This document shows, in pieces, positions 37,951 to 50,768 of a DNA stretch of 64,000 nucleotides. The notes under the pieces are model-generated. The model was not told the origin of the DNA. It saw only the letters and a list, made by a program, of their open reading frames with translations, and ran no database searches. The first letter of the stretch is position 1, and the number at the start of each line of letters is the position of its first letter. The stretch comes from Rhodamnia argentea (lineage: Eukaryota > Streptophyta > Magnoliopsida > Myrtales > Myrtaceae): contig NC_063160.1 in assembly GCF_020921035.1 (NCBI RefSeq), positions 22,479,595 through 22,543,594 on the forward strand, in the 5' to 3' direction. The position numbers and the translations under genes are program-made.

Positions 37951-39332
37951 AGCTCGTCAGACAATTGGTTCAATCAGTTATCCATCAATCTTTGCCTGTC
38001 TTGCTAAGCAAGGCGTTAGGAAAGTCAAGCCCTCCGATTCCCCGGCGACGGCGACAAGCAGTGTTTCGTGTTCATACAAAGGATGCTTTTAACATGGTAG
38101 AGATTGGCTGCTGCTTTAAATTTTGTATTGAACTTTAACCCTGAGATTTCGACTGTCTGAAAACACAGCTTTCATTAATATATGTGTATAGGATGAAGAA
38201 AGTCATGAAGTGGTTAAAGCTGTCGCATTTGAATAGGCTTTTTGGCGTTGAAACACTCGTTGCTTAAGACTAAAGGGAGGGCAATGAAGAAAGTGATTAT
38301 GCACAGCCTTCAAGAATCACTTCAATAATTAATCTCATAATATTTTCCTAATTGCAAGAAAATTAGGGAAATCGCAGTGCCCGCGCATGTGTGTGTATAT
38401 ATATATAGCCTAAATGCTTGACCATCTACGCTTGGGAATTGCAAGAATTTGTGCTGGCTTCACGCTAAAGATTCACTCTTCCTACTCGAGCGCTTCCTTT
38501 TGTTGTCAAAAGTACTGACTTTAAGATAATGAATTGGCCAAGTAGTTAAAGTCCTCAAGTTTCTGCAGTTAGAAAGATGAGCCTGTCCTATAAAGACGCT
38601 GCAAGAACAATGCAGCGAAACAAGCGAATCGAGTCACGGGACTCTCTCTGTATCAACCTCTACATCTCCTGAAACCAAAGCGCGCCCTAGAATACTTATC
38701 GATCAATACCCGCATGGTTATATTTTGTGAACTTCAGCAGTTAGAGACAGTTTCCATCAAACTAGATTTTCATGTTGTATTAGCTGTAATTACCAACAGA
38801 ATCTAACTGGAAATCAATTACCTTAAGGGAAAGATTATGCAAGAATCACTAATGCACAACAAAGTCAGTGTACTTCATACCATGGAAGCATACCATCTTC
38901 GGAATCCTCCTCATGGAATAGCTCCTCACATCAGGCACGCACCACACATAATTCCATCAAAGACTATAAAGATCCGAATACTGAATAAGTGTTCCCTTTT
39001 CCCAGTATGCGACAGACATGTTTAATCATAGCTCCTCTTGAATCTCGACAACAAAACTACATAATACCATGATCATAATACACTAAGAATAAAGACAATT
39101 ATTAGTCAAATAAATATAAAAAAATTATTCCAAAAAGATTAAGCTATCCACTGGTGTAGGTCAAAGCTTCATTTAGGCATTTAGTGCGCAAAAAAACTTA
39201 TTTGCGAGACTTTTGAGTTGAGAAATTCGGCGAAGCAGGGCCACAGCAAGGTCAGAAGCAAATCTTTCACCTCATAGATATGAACAGAGCATGACATGCA
39301 GATGCCTCGCGAAATATGGAATTGCCCTAGCA
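37951..39332. other. Intergenic between AGP-like gene and ARID gene
   Basis: No gene recognised. It contains the promoter side of the AGP-like gene and the 3' side of the ARID gene, with a short TA run near 38395-38408. Confidence 0.45.
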
Positions 39333-42300
39333 TTACAGATCCTTCTGCTCACATGGAACACGCACAAATAATTGGCCATTCAGGGTGACCACAGCAGATG
39401 TCTGGTGTGGATCAATTCTCGATGGTAAGCTGACAACCTGCGAGAAACCGCCTTGATTGTCAAATTTCCAATTGTACAAACACTGCAAATATACGGCAGA
39501 AAATCAAAAAGCTGATCAACCAAGAACGCAAGTATCTGAAAATCTATTCTGCAAGATCAGTATCTCCAAAAAACTGTAGGACAGCAACAAGGAAGATGAG
39601 ATTTTTTATGATCTTGTCCCATATAAAGAAATTTAGTACTTCATCTGAGTTATCATAAAGATAGTAAAATGCAGGCGTAGACATTTGGAACTCACAATAA
39701 CTCTATCAACAAGGATTGGCACAGTGCTAAATTTGCACTTTAACCGCTTGAAACTAAAGAAGAAAGTAAAAAATTCATCCTTACAGGGACTCTACATAAA
39801 TAATCTTTATTTTGTTTAACAAACCTTTTTAAAGGGCGTGACACCCCAGGGATTATCCAGTTGCTGTGGTTGACCAGATATAATCAGACGTCCTGCAGGA
39901 TCAGACTGCACATGTACCTGACTTACAAATAAAAAAGTTATGAAGTGAAGGCTGCAACCAAATAATCACCAATGATTTTAAATGTCTTTTCTGACATTTT
40001 CTGCTTTAACCATCAGAAGATTTTCCTGGAGCACCTCTTCTTTTCATGAAAAAAGAAAATCAAATTATCCAGTAAAAGAGTGGCTACCTTATAACAAAAT
40101 GACTTCCAGGTGAGTCTAATGGATTCAGCTTTGCCTAACTTAGTCTAAGCTCCCTCCCTCACTACAAGCATCCCCTCCCATGGGGCTGACTAACAAATTT
40201 TTAATTCCCAAACACCTGTATAAGTTCTTTGTATGAACTAAAACCCATAAACTCCTATCCTGAATTTTATGCCCAAAGTGTTATTACACAGCCATCTTTT
40301 AATTACTGCAACACTGGGGACAGAAAATAAAACAATCACGAGTGCCCAGCACTAAAAGCTAAGGTGGCATAGTCAATTCCTCTTGCACCACAAGGACCAG
40401 CAGACACCGGTATGCATAAACTATGAAAAAGGTTAACCATCTTTACGTCACATCCACTGAATTTTCTGTCAGCAAGTACAATGTTACTTAACCTTCTCAA
40501 CAAAACAGAACTATGATGTGATTTGAGATCATGTATTTAGAAATCCCTCTAACCACTTACATAAACCCAATAACATTAATGACAATCCTCCTTTAAGGGT
40601 AAAGATGAAACAATAAAACAAGAGGTAACACTGTGTAAATGGAGGAAGCGTGCCAAAAAGGGCATAATAAAGTGCTACTGGCTACATTAGACTTACCTCC
40701 TCACGGAGAAGCCCAGGAACTAAAGCATAAACCTCAAAGCATTCATTCTGCAGTCATAGTTTTTTTTTTTTTTGGTCAGACTGCAGTCATAGTTAGGATA
40801 GTTACTTTTAATTGCAAATATATGTCTGAAAGAACTCAATCAGAAAACAGAAGAACTTACAATTTTATACACGTTAATCTTTACCCAGTCAGCAGGTGGC
40901 CCAACATCAATTACTATTGAGTTTAATCTGCAAAAAATAAAAATAAAAAAAATCCAAAGTCAAGGAAAAATTTTCACTTGTTTCACAAACAATTCAGACC
41001 CAAACTAGTTGATTCGGCAAATTACTGTGGCTTCGATGCTTTAGTGCGAGCCGGAGGGACGGTGTTCCCAGGTGCAGGTGTTTTTTTGCGCTTTAACAAA
41101 CCTGAAGATAAACATTGGGAGTCAGTATAGTAAGTCTCATGTAAGGCTATCCCATGGGCACAAAAATCAAGAAAATTGATTAAAAGATAACCACCACTCT
41201 TTATCTGCTTGTCACTTTTCTGCGAAAAGCTATATTTCCCATCCTGAAAAATGAAATTGTTCGTAACAGGGGACCATAAATGGAAGAAATGGATAAAACA
41301 GAGGTAAGGCAAGGCAGATGATGGGACATAATTGTTGAAAGTGTCGAATATCGAATCTTAAAATGCCTTAATAATTGGATTGCTAACCTCGGCATTACCA
41401 GAACTCTGAGAGTGCCAACCCTGCATAGCACGAGCAGCAGCATCCCTTAGGGCCCTACCTGAGGTTGATGCTTGGCTAATGTGACTACCACCAACCTAAA
41501 GATGAATTCATGAGAATTATATGAATTTTGGCTTCTAATATCTGTATTTAGCATAACAGGATAAAGAAGAGCATACAGCCCGTTCTGTGGCCAAATTTGA
41601 CATGCATCATAACCTCCTGGCTTAACTCTACTAGGACTGGTTCCTTCATGTATTGCCAAAGTAGATGTGACCCCTAGAGCTTTAGTAAGAGTTTCACATA
41701 CTTGCCAGGTCTTCCAGTTTCGAATGCATTTATGGTGCCAGAAAAAGATATTGCCAAGCTCCCAAAGCAGACATATAACCATAAAGCAATTGACAAGAGA
41801 TATTACTTACGTCTACAAATAAAAAATGTTAGAATATTCACAACATTCCTCTTGCTTCAATTAATATCTTGGCATCTATTGATCACTGCAAGAAGAGAGT
41901 GAGCAACATGATAATGTTCGCGACAAGACTTAGACAAGGGCATCAAATCCCACAATGTTTATCACTCCTATGGATAATCACAAAAGACTTCAACAGAAAG
42001 GTGAAATGCCAACCACATGAACAAGACTGACTAGATGATCAGTATCTCCATTCACATGGTCATTCTTTTAAGATGAAACCAATATAAATTCAGTCAACTC
42101 TTCAATTGTGAAATCATCCCTAACCCTCGTGCTGCAGATGAAACATTATTCTCAATGGTCAATGGCTTAGCAAAGTTATTTTCAATCTTAGGAAAAGAAT
42201 GCTTTGTCAAGTTATGAAGCTCAACCCTCATTCTGCTTGGCTCAGCCTTACTATTTGCACAAAAGTTACCTGATTTTCAGACTTGGGAATTGAATTATCA

Positions 42301-44473
42301 TATTCAAAATAAGGAAGTTCACCACACTGCATTCTGTACTTTTCATACTCAAGTAGTGCCTGCAGAAAATCATGTGCAAGAAACTTCACCACATACAGGT
42401 AAAATCTGATGGAATTTTGAAAACTGAAAGGAGTGTAGCACGGGTAACAAAACCTTCTCATAGAAGTTCCGGAATGTCCAAGAAACAGTAGTACAAGTCC
42501 TGCTCAAGTAAAATAGCAATACCCAAGTCAGCCACTACAGAGGAAACTACAATAACTACACAGCCACCACCATCCCTTGCTCATACACAAGGAAGAGCTT
42601 CAGATTTCAATAGTATTTTCCAAAATCTTATCTGCAAAGGCTACGCGCAATAGGTACCCCAGACATGCAGATTACATGAAAATATAACTCGAACCCTCTC
42701 TATCCAAAAACCAACAAAGTAAGTGATGCAAAATATGCAAACTAAAAGAATCTACTGACTTATGATAAAAGTGGAACTATTCTATTGAAAAACACCAAGC
42801 GGCGAATGAGAACAAATGAGCAAATCATATTCAAAAAGAGCCATTACTTTGGAGGTCTAAATGGTGCTCCCACTTGCCTCCACAGTTTGCATGATGTAAC
42901 CTGCAGATGCCCAATAAAGAGAAAGCAAGCCATTAATTTCTTGATACCAGCAAGGAGATCATGTTGTCTTCACAGATCAATATGACGGCATATACAGTAA
43001 TTGAGTTTGGTTGGGATGGGACAACACTATTTTTCACTTGAAATCATCCTTTTGTGGTCTAATGAGCAGTATTGCTTTAGATATGTCATCTCAGCATTTA
43101 CTGAAAAAAACTGACAACCTTTTCAAATATATCCACTCAAATAGATCGGTATACGCATAAGTAGACATACAGCATAAATCCATGCCTAAACCACCCAACA
43201 GTTACGCATCTCGGCAAAGCTAAAGTGTTATGAATTACACAGCAGAAGAGATAATAGACAATTTCAACTAACTACATTTAGGGAAGCAAATAACTGATCA
43301 CTTGACTCAGGTGTCCCAGTACCACTCACAATATAAGCTTTTGCGCAACAAAGTTCCTTAGTAAAGAACATTTTGCATGCTTTAACCATACAGCCACAAA
43401 TGGCCTCCAAGTGGAGTTTCCGATGTACAAACAAAATTGTTGCTGAACACGAAGCTTGCATTGCTTGCCAGCAGCCCAGCAAGGAGCTATGAAGAAAGTT
43501 TTTGCAAGCTATTCATCATTCTTTCATGGTAATAAGCCTTAGAAATGGGCAGGTAAATGGAGATTGGAGAACGGGAGAAGAAAAGCTTATACCATATCCT
43601 GAACCCTTCCCCCGGCTTGAAGAAATGGAATACCACAATGCATCATTGTTCTGGTTACATATATCATTCGTGGGAAATAAAAACGGAAACTTTTCCAAAA
43701 TTTGCTACAGTAAAGGGGATAAAATTGAGAGGCACCTGCTCATAGCCGCCAAGTTTAACCACAGCTCTGTATAGTCTATTGCAAAAAAGTAAAACTGTCA
43801 AAAGACAACAGGGTACGAACAGCTAAATTCAAGAAAATATCGCAGCAGAAAAAAGTTACTTGAGCAAGTTCAGTTCTTCTTTGTAGAACTTCGGAGCTTT
43901 GAACTCCAAATTCCTCCCCTTGTAAAAAGTTTCGACCTCCTTCCTGAAAGAATATTGCTCCTCCTCTGTCCCTGATTCATCGCCATAATCATATTGTGTT
44001 TCCCAGGAAAACCGTGGCTCCGAGCTTTTCAATGGATCAATCTCTTCCTTCAGAACAATCTGCTTATCATTCTCCGTCGCACTACCCTTGGATTCTTTCT
44101 CAATCCGGTTGTCTTCGGCATTTTCAACCTGATTCGAAGGCTCCACATCGCCAGAACCGTTCCCAACGGCGGCGCGCGGTTCGTCAGCACTCGCATCGAC
44201 CCGAGCATCCTCGCCCACCGGCTCGGGGACGCCATCCGCGTTTGCGCCCGTCGGCGCCTCCGCATTTTCTCGGCCCGCGTCGGCCTCGTCAGCCTTAGCG
44301 GGCTCGGCGAGAGCCAAGGCTTCGGGGGCTCGCTCGGAGGGATCCTCGTCGCCGCATTCGCCCGCGGCTCGAGACTTCTCGCACGCGCTGACGCCCTCGC
44401 ATTGTTCCGGCCCTCCCTCCTCCCCGATGGCCGCCGTCTCCTCCCGCGCCAGAGCGCCTCCATCGTCGTCCAT
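39333..44473 (-). CDS. ARID DNA-binding protein with C-terminal Hsp20-like domain
   Basis: Nuclear chromatin protein. Relatives in Arabidopsis are ARID subunits of the PEAT silencing/acetylation complex (gene numbering differs between papers). Twelve exons join in frame to about 463 residues: 44473-43860, 43775-43736, 42900-42848, 42499-42454, 42359-42270, 41495-41388, 41243-41195, 41101-41026, 40927-40861, 40747-40697, 39917-39825, 39437-39333. The donor of exon 7 has three possible GT sites within 6 bp. Residues 1-150 are acidic and Ala/Glu-rich, probably disordered. ARID spans about 175-265, with L-G-G-Y at 213-216 and K-L-W-R-Q-V-G after it. A basic linker L-L-K-R-K-K follows. The alpha-crystallin-like domain spans about 363-457 (V-I-D-V-G-P-P … N-G-Q-L-F-V-R-V-P). 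The gene looks intact. It is divergent from FRS5 across a 2.4-kb spacer. Confidence 0.92.
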
Positions 44474-44575
44474 CTCGACAGCCGCAACGACTCGCTCGCC
44501 GTTCGGAACTCAGCTGTTCGACCTCGGAGCCCCCGCAAAGCACGAAACGCTCGTCCGCTCGCTCGCTCGCTCACC

Positions 44576-44578
<3 letters not shown>

Positions 44579-44623
<45 letters not shown>
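44579..44623 (-). repeat. (GA)n tract in the ARID gene leader
   Basis: About 22 GA units on the plus strand, so (CT)n in the ARID transcript leader, roughly 105 bp before its start codon. Confidence 0.85.
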
Positions 44624-44626
<3 letters not shown>

Positions 44627-44832
44627 AGGGGAGAGCACGCAGCGTCGCCCCCCGCACCCAGAACGGAAGGAGAACAGACGTGAACACCGAAGCGCGGCGG
44701 AGCGAAGGTTACCCAGAAGCCGTGGCTGCTTGCAGGCGACAACTGTGGGGTTTTCTGAGCGCTCTGCGACTGAGATTCGAAGCTCCTGAAACTTTGGGTG
44801 AGAGAGAGAATGAGAATGAGTGCGCGCGACGA

Positions 44833-44838
44833 TATATA
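44833..44838 (-). promoter_or_regulatory. Probable TATA box of the ARID gene
   Basis: TATATA on the minus strand, about 360 bp before the ATG. It would give a leader near 330 nt that contains the (CT)n tract. Confidence 0.45.
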
Positions 44839-44959
44839 GAGAAGGCAGGGAAGCAAGAAGCTGCGCAAAGTGGCATTGGCTGCCGTAGGCAAAGGCCTCC
44901 GAGGCAAAGGTGTGGATGAACTTTTCAACCTCCTTCTCTATCCGCCTCACGTGCCGAAC

Positions 44960-45469
44960 CCCGCCCCCCTTTCTTTGTCTCTCTCCCTTTGATCTCTCTT
45001 CTTAATTTTCTTGATTGTTTTTTTGTGATAAATGTCCTTTTATTTTGAGTGGATATTAAGTAACTCGAAATCTAATTTCGGATATTTCTTTTGAAAACGC
45101 AAAACAATTACGTTGATACCGAACATAAGAATATTTGTTTCCTTCGACGGATCGGAACACCCGTAGACGGGAGATATCGACATTATTGTGTTCCCGCCTC
45201 TTGACTTGCGGTTTAGGGCATTCATTCCCCTACTCGATTAAATAACGAGAGGAAGCGAATCCAAAGAAGAAATGCAGGTCGAGAGAATTTTTTTACTAGA
45301 AAACAAGTTTAGAAATATAAATATTTGAAAAAAAAATATTTGCTTTATTTCTTTCTTTCTTTTTTTTGAATCGTTGCTTCATTTCACGGGACATTTTTAA
45401 TAGCATGGGAGGAATATGAAGAGTGATTTGATCAAAAGCTTTTGATCCGGTAAATTATAATAGCAAAAG
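44960..45469. other. Intergenic, AT-rich
   Basis: No gene recognised in the left part of the spacer between the ARID gene and FRS5. Confidence 0.45.
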
Positions 45470-45925
45470 ATTAGTTTTAAACTTTTATAAGTGTTAATAC
45501 TATGAAAAACCTCAAATTAGTACACATATATAAATTTATTCAAAACTAATTTTTTGACAACAAAATATTTCAAACTGATGTACACGTGATAAGTTTACCC
45601 TGAACTAATTTTTTTATTACCGTAAACCTCCAAACCGGTACATCTGCTACAATTTTGCTATTAGTTTTCGTTAAATTGAATTAATACCACGAAAAATCCA
45701 AAAAGTGATACACTCGGTGGGTAAAACCCCAACCTGGTGACTCATCGATTGTCACATGTCATCGAATTCGGTAATTTAGTAGTAAAATTTAACGAAATCA
45801 ACGGAAGATAAATTTATCGTATACTAGTTTTGAAAAAAAAAATTGTGGTGAAAAAATTAGTTTGGAATAAATTTATCATAAATATATTAATTTGTGATTT
45901 TTAGCAGTATTAAACCCTTGTGATA
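45470..45925. mobile_element. MITE-like inverted-repeat element
   Basis: The arms pair over most of their length: 'aaatttattcaaaactaatt' near 45531-45550 on the left against its complement near 45860-45890 on the right. The outer words 'gtgttaatact' and 'agtattaaaccc' also pair. The centre, 45715-45770, contains 'gggtaaaaccccaacctgg'. Non-coding, about 455 bp, with a different sequence from the 30.7-32.1 kb elements but the same style. Confidence 0.6.
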
Positions 45926-46252
45926 AAGAGCGAGAAAGACCGATTGTGAATCGGAATAAACATACAAAATGAATAGTGGATGAGATGTTTGCATAAAAGT
46001 TCAATAGTACAATTTCTTACAAACATAGATATGTATTATGTCTTGTAATCAACAACTCCGAAGCGTGGCCCAGAAATTAAAACAAGAAAGAAATAAATAA
46101 AAAAAAGAAAAAGCCAAACTTTTTTTCTACGGTTTAAAATTTCATTAACTAGTTTTATTTTTGTTTCTCGTATGTGAAGTGAAGACTTTTTCCGCCGAAA
46201 ACAGAAAATTGAAAAAGAAAAAAGACAATATTATTGAATAATCATGTGAGGT

Positions 46253-46263
46253 CACGTCACGTG
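46253..46263 (+). promoter_or_regulatory. Paired CACGTC/CACGTG (ABRE/G-box) upstream of FRS5
   Basis: CACGTC at 46253-46258 runs straight into CACGTG at 46258-46263. ACGT-core pairs are typical of bZIP (ABA or light) control. Position is about 680 bp before the FRS5 ATG. Confidence 0.45.
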
Positions 46264-46939
46264 GTTTTCCTTTCCTTCCCCTGAATCATGTGCTCACCGT
46301 TCACGTCCCGCTCTGCATCGGCCTCAGCCGTATGATCACATCCTCCTTCAAATCAGACGGTGATCACCACCCTACAGTCAACGCTCAACGACCCCGAACT
46401 TGAGAAACCCAGCAACACACGATCGCCACCCCAACACTCCGTCCGCCATTCTCAGGCTTCACGATTCTCTCTCTCTCCCTGTCTCTCCTTTTCCACTCGT
46501 GCCAGTTTCATCACTCCTCTCCGTTCAATCGCAAGCAGAAAGCTTCAAACTTGATCGTATTCTTCCGGCGAAACATCTCGCGGAAGCTACAGGGGCTTCC
46601 TTCGTCGCTTCTGTCTCAAAACCCTAGCGCGAGAAATTTCTCGCTCTCCGTCGCCTTCATCGGTGTCCGCCCCATTGCTCTTCGAAGCAGAAATGCCGGC
46701 TGCTTCAATCACGGTGACGCACGTCAATTAACACTCCGCTCGTTGTTTCTCATGCTCCCGAGGGTCAGTTCTCTCTCTCTCTCTGTCTCTCTCATCGCCT
46801 TGTGCGAATACTGCGTAGACACTCGCTCGATATTAAATGCTTGTGTTGCGTCTGCTTTCCTGCTGTCGATCGCATGATATGAAGCGTTCGAGTTAAGTGC
46901 AAGGCAGTGGCTGTTTGGGATATTTTCTTTCAGCTGCAT

Positions 46940-49890
46940 ATGGAAAACGAGGTGATTGAATTCGACATAGGGTTAGGAGGTGGAGTTGGCAGTAGTGGGA
47001 GGGAAGTGGACGATGATGGTGTGGACATAGAGCACCAAGCCGACGATGAGGACATGATTGATAGTCCACAAAATATCAGTGGCGGAGGCGTTTTTGGCAG
47101 TGGAAGTGGCGAGATTTATCTCCCTGACGGGGATCTGCTGGATCTCGAGCCTTATGAGGGGATGGAATTTGAGTCAGAGGAGGCTGCCAAGGCCTTTTAC
47201 AACTCGTATGCTCGCCGTGTTGGGTTTAGTACCCGCGTGAGCTCCTCTCGCCGATCCCGGCGGGATGGAGCCATTATTCAGAGGCAGTTTGTTTGTGCCA
47301 AGGAGGGGTTTAGGAATCTGAACGAGAAGCGGACGAAGGACAGGGAGATCAAGCGCCCAAGAACGATTACAAGAGTCGGATGCAAGGCCTCTCTGTCGGT
47401 GAAGATGCAGGATTCTGGTAAATGGGTCGTCTCAGGGTTTGTCAGAGAGCATAATCATGAGCTGGTTCCCCCTGATCAGGTGCATTGCCTCCGCTCTCAC
47501 AGGCAAATATCTGGCCCCGCTAAGACCTTGATCGATACCTTGCAGGCAGCTGGTTTGGGTCCTCGAAGGATCATGTCAGCGTTGATAAAAGAGTATGGTG
47601 GAATTAGTAAGGTCGGGTTTACGGAGGTTGACTGTAGGAACTACATGAGGAACAATCGTCAGAAAAGCTTAGAAGGAGATATTCAGCTACTTCTGGATTA
47701 TTTGAAGCAAATGCAAGCTGAGAATGACAATTTCTTCTATGCAGTGCAGAGTGATGAAGACCAGTCTGTGTGCAATGTCTTCTGGGCTGACTCGAGGTCG
47801 AGAATGAATTACACTTACTTCGGTGATACTGTCACGTTTGACACGACTTACAGGTCCAATAGATACCGTTTGCCATTTGCACCCTTTACTGGGGTGAATC
47901 ATCATGGACAACCGATACTATTTGGCTGTGCTTTTATGATTAATGAATCTGAATTATCATTTGTCTGGCTTTTTAAGACATGGCTTGTGGCAATGTCTGG
48001 ACGCCCTCCGGTGTCAGTCACAACCGATCACGATGCAGTGATAGGCTCAGCAATTGCACAGGTTTTTCCTGAAACTCGTCATCGCATCTGTAAATGGCAC
48101 ATCTTCAAGAAGTGTCAGGAGAAGCTGTCGCAAGTATTTTTTAAGCATCCAGCTTTTGAAGCAGACTTCCACAAGTGTGTAAATTTGACGGAATCAGTTG
48201 ATGAATTTGAATCTTGCTGGCTGGCGCTCATTCATAGGTATGACCTCAGGGATCATGAATGGCTTCAGACAATATATTCTGCCCGTAGGCACTGGGTCCC
48301 TGTATATCTTAGGGACACGTTCTTTGCAGAGATGTCTATAACTCAGCGTAGTGATAGTATGAACTCATATTTTGATGGATATATAAATGCTTCGACTAAT
48401 TTGAATCAGTTTTTTAAATTGTATGAGAAAGCGCTGGAGAGTCGGAACGAGAAAGAAGTAAAAGCAGACTATGATACGATGAACACTTCCCCAGTCCTCA
48501 AAACCCCATCTCCGATGGAGAAGCAAGCATCTGAGTTTTACACAAGGAAGCTTTTTATAAGATTTCAAGAGGAATTGGTTGGCACACTTACCTTTATGGC
48601 ATCCAAAGTTGATGATGACAGTGAGATCATTACCTACCAAGTTGCCAAATATGGGGAGGATCATAAATCTTACTATGTTAAGTTCAATGTTCCGGAGATG
48701 AGAGCAACTTGTAGCTGCCAGATGTTTGAATTCTCAGGTCTTCTTTGCCGACATGTATTAGCTGTTTTCAGAGTGACCAACGTGCTTACCCTCCCACCTC
48801 ATTTTATTCGAAAACGATGGACAAGAAATGCGAAGAGCAGTGTTACTTTAGAAGAACATGCTAATAGCTTATATACAAATTATCTAGAGTCGCATACTGT
48901 CCGGTACAACACCTTGCGACATGAGGCTTTTAAATATGTCGATGAAGGGGCAAAGTCTCTGGATGTCTATGATGTGGCAATGAGTGCTCTTCAAGATGCT
49001 GCAAAGAAAGTTGGTCTTGCTTCAAAAAATGAGGGAAGGGCTGTCATGGTCAATGGACGCAGTAAAGATGATTTAATGCGGCATAGGTCTTCATATAATA
49101 TTTCAACTGGCCGTAGTCATATGACAGCCGGCCAAAGCCTATCCGAGGTACGAATCATCTCTCTAATTCAGCCATTGCTTTGTCCCTCTAATTGGAAATG
49201 ACACTTGCCTATGCCTGCCTCTTCTTTTCGTGTAAAATCCTTCCTAGTCAATTTTGTTGTTTCCTCCCCTTTTATTATGTGTGGTGTATTTACTAAATAA
49301 TGCCACTTTTCCTGTATCCTTAGTATGGTCGTGTGAGAAATGATGGTTAGATCTTGAGATTGTCCAGAGTTTACTTACCTTGTGGAAAGGATTGACTAAC
49401 CACTGGAAAAACAAACTGCTACCCTACAGTCTAAGATTATTGGACAGTGAAGATTTTCAGAATTCATCTGATGCGGACCTTAGGTTGGTTGTTAAAGCAA
49501 CAATTTTTCTAAAGATGTCAGTAATTTTTTCACTGCTAAAGTTTCTCAGTGTCTCTGATTTCTCTGAAAGATTAGGTCCCAAGTCTTTTTCAAGTTGCAT
49601 TGACACTTGTCAGATCTCCATCCTGTATTTGTAATCAGATAGTGATCATGCCTACAGAATGTATGGTGAAACATGTTTTCTGCTGAGGCCTGAAATTGTT
49701 TGTGTATCTCTTTCAGGAGGATATGGACCGTAAGATTGGAGAACTCATCAATGAACTAGAGTCTGCAAATCGGAAGTGTGAATTATATCGGGCTAATTTG
49801 CTTTCGGTACTAAAAGAAATTGAGGATCATAAACTTCAATTGGCGATAAAAGTGCAGAATGTGAAAATCAGCATGAAAGATGGCATTTGA
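46940..49890 (+). CDS. FRS5: FAR1-related protein, FRS5-like
   Basis: Nuclear transcription regulator of the FHY3/FAR1 family, descended from a Mutator-like transposase. Two exons, 46940-49147 and 49717-49890, give 793 residues. An acidic N-terminus is followed by the FAR1 zinc finger (about 88-176; C119, C148, H171, H173). The transposase-like domain spans about 298-392 (D301 in F-D-T-T-Y, D363, C384 and H387 in C-K-W-H). A SWIM finger follows with C591-x-C593 and C603-x-H605. A C-terminal coiled coil lies in exon 2. The protein tracks Arabidopsis FRS5 closely as I recall it. A 5'-UTR intron is likely, because 'ttctttcag' ends 7 bases before the ATG. The frame opens earlier but only from a GTG. 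Its neighbour FRS9 is tail-to-tail and has the same intron position. Confidence 0.93.
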
Positions 49891-50768
49891 TGATGCGCTA
49901 GAGCAACGCCCTGTGGCGGTTCATCTTGGGCTACATCAACCGTGAAACAGGCCTCGGTCGCATCTGCTTTGGCTGCTCAGGAAGAAACAAGGTGCTCTTT
50001 GTACATATAGGGTCAGCAGATGAATAGAGTGTAGGAACTTTCTAGGTAGCGTTGTTTGCCTCTCTCTGGCTTTCTTTTCTTTCTTTCTTTTTAAAGAATT
50101 GGGGGAATTACGTTTTTATAATAGAAGCGGCCAATTTCTTCCAAACCCTAAAAGAAAGGCATTTGCTAGGTTTGATACTTATCTCACTGCCTTCAATAAT
50201 TAATACGGGCTTTACCGACAATCAGGGAGTACCGCTATAATTTTGCGGGGAGACAATGTTTACTTGTAAAGTCTCATTTTAATTTCAATTTCGCTTGGGT
50301 GCACCTTGCAAGGTGGTCCAACTGTAGATTCCGCGTGCATTATCTCTGTTCAATTGTCTCCGGCATTAACTCCGGGGGTTATCCAACACCGACTGTACAG
50401 GATATGTATAGCTTGAAATACAACACGAACTTCAAAAGCCATGCTTGTGAAGATGACACTTGAAGGCTTTGCTTGAGAAAGCAAAAAGATGACCCTTGAA
50501 AGGCATTGCTGGACATAATGTGTGAAACTTTCAAGGCATGTACTTTTTACATTAATTGACTATGGTTAAGGCATATAGTATTTCCCGGATGTAACTTTAA
50601 CTGTCGGCACTTCAACTTTTGTCAAGCACATGGGGAAGCCACGGAATCGGAACTTTCGTGAACCACCGACCTCTCTCTCTCTTAAAGAACACTCACTAGT
50701 GAGTTAGATAAGTGCCATGATGAAAAGCTAAGAAACATACAGCTACAAGAACGATTCTCCCAACAGAC
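49891..50768. other. Tail-to-tail spacer between FRS5 and FRS9
   Basis: The 3' UTRs of the two convergent genes face each other across about 880 bp. No other gene is recognised. Transcripts could overlap. Confidence 0.5.

Noticed and set aside
43994-44683. 229-codon plus-strand frame opposite ARID exon 1
   Set aside because: Antisense shadow of GC-rich coding DNA plus a GA microsatellite translation.
44050-44928. 292-codon minus-strand frame around the ARID start
   Set aside because: Alternate-frame shadow of ARID exon 1, rich in Arg and Ser and running through the (CT)n leader.
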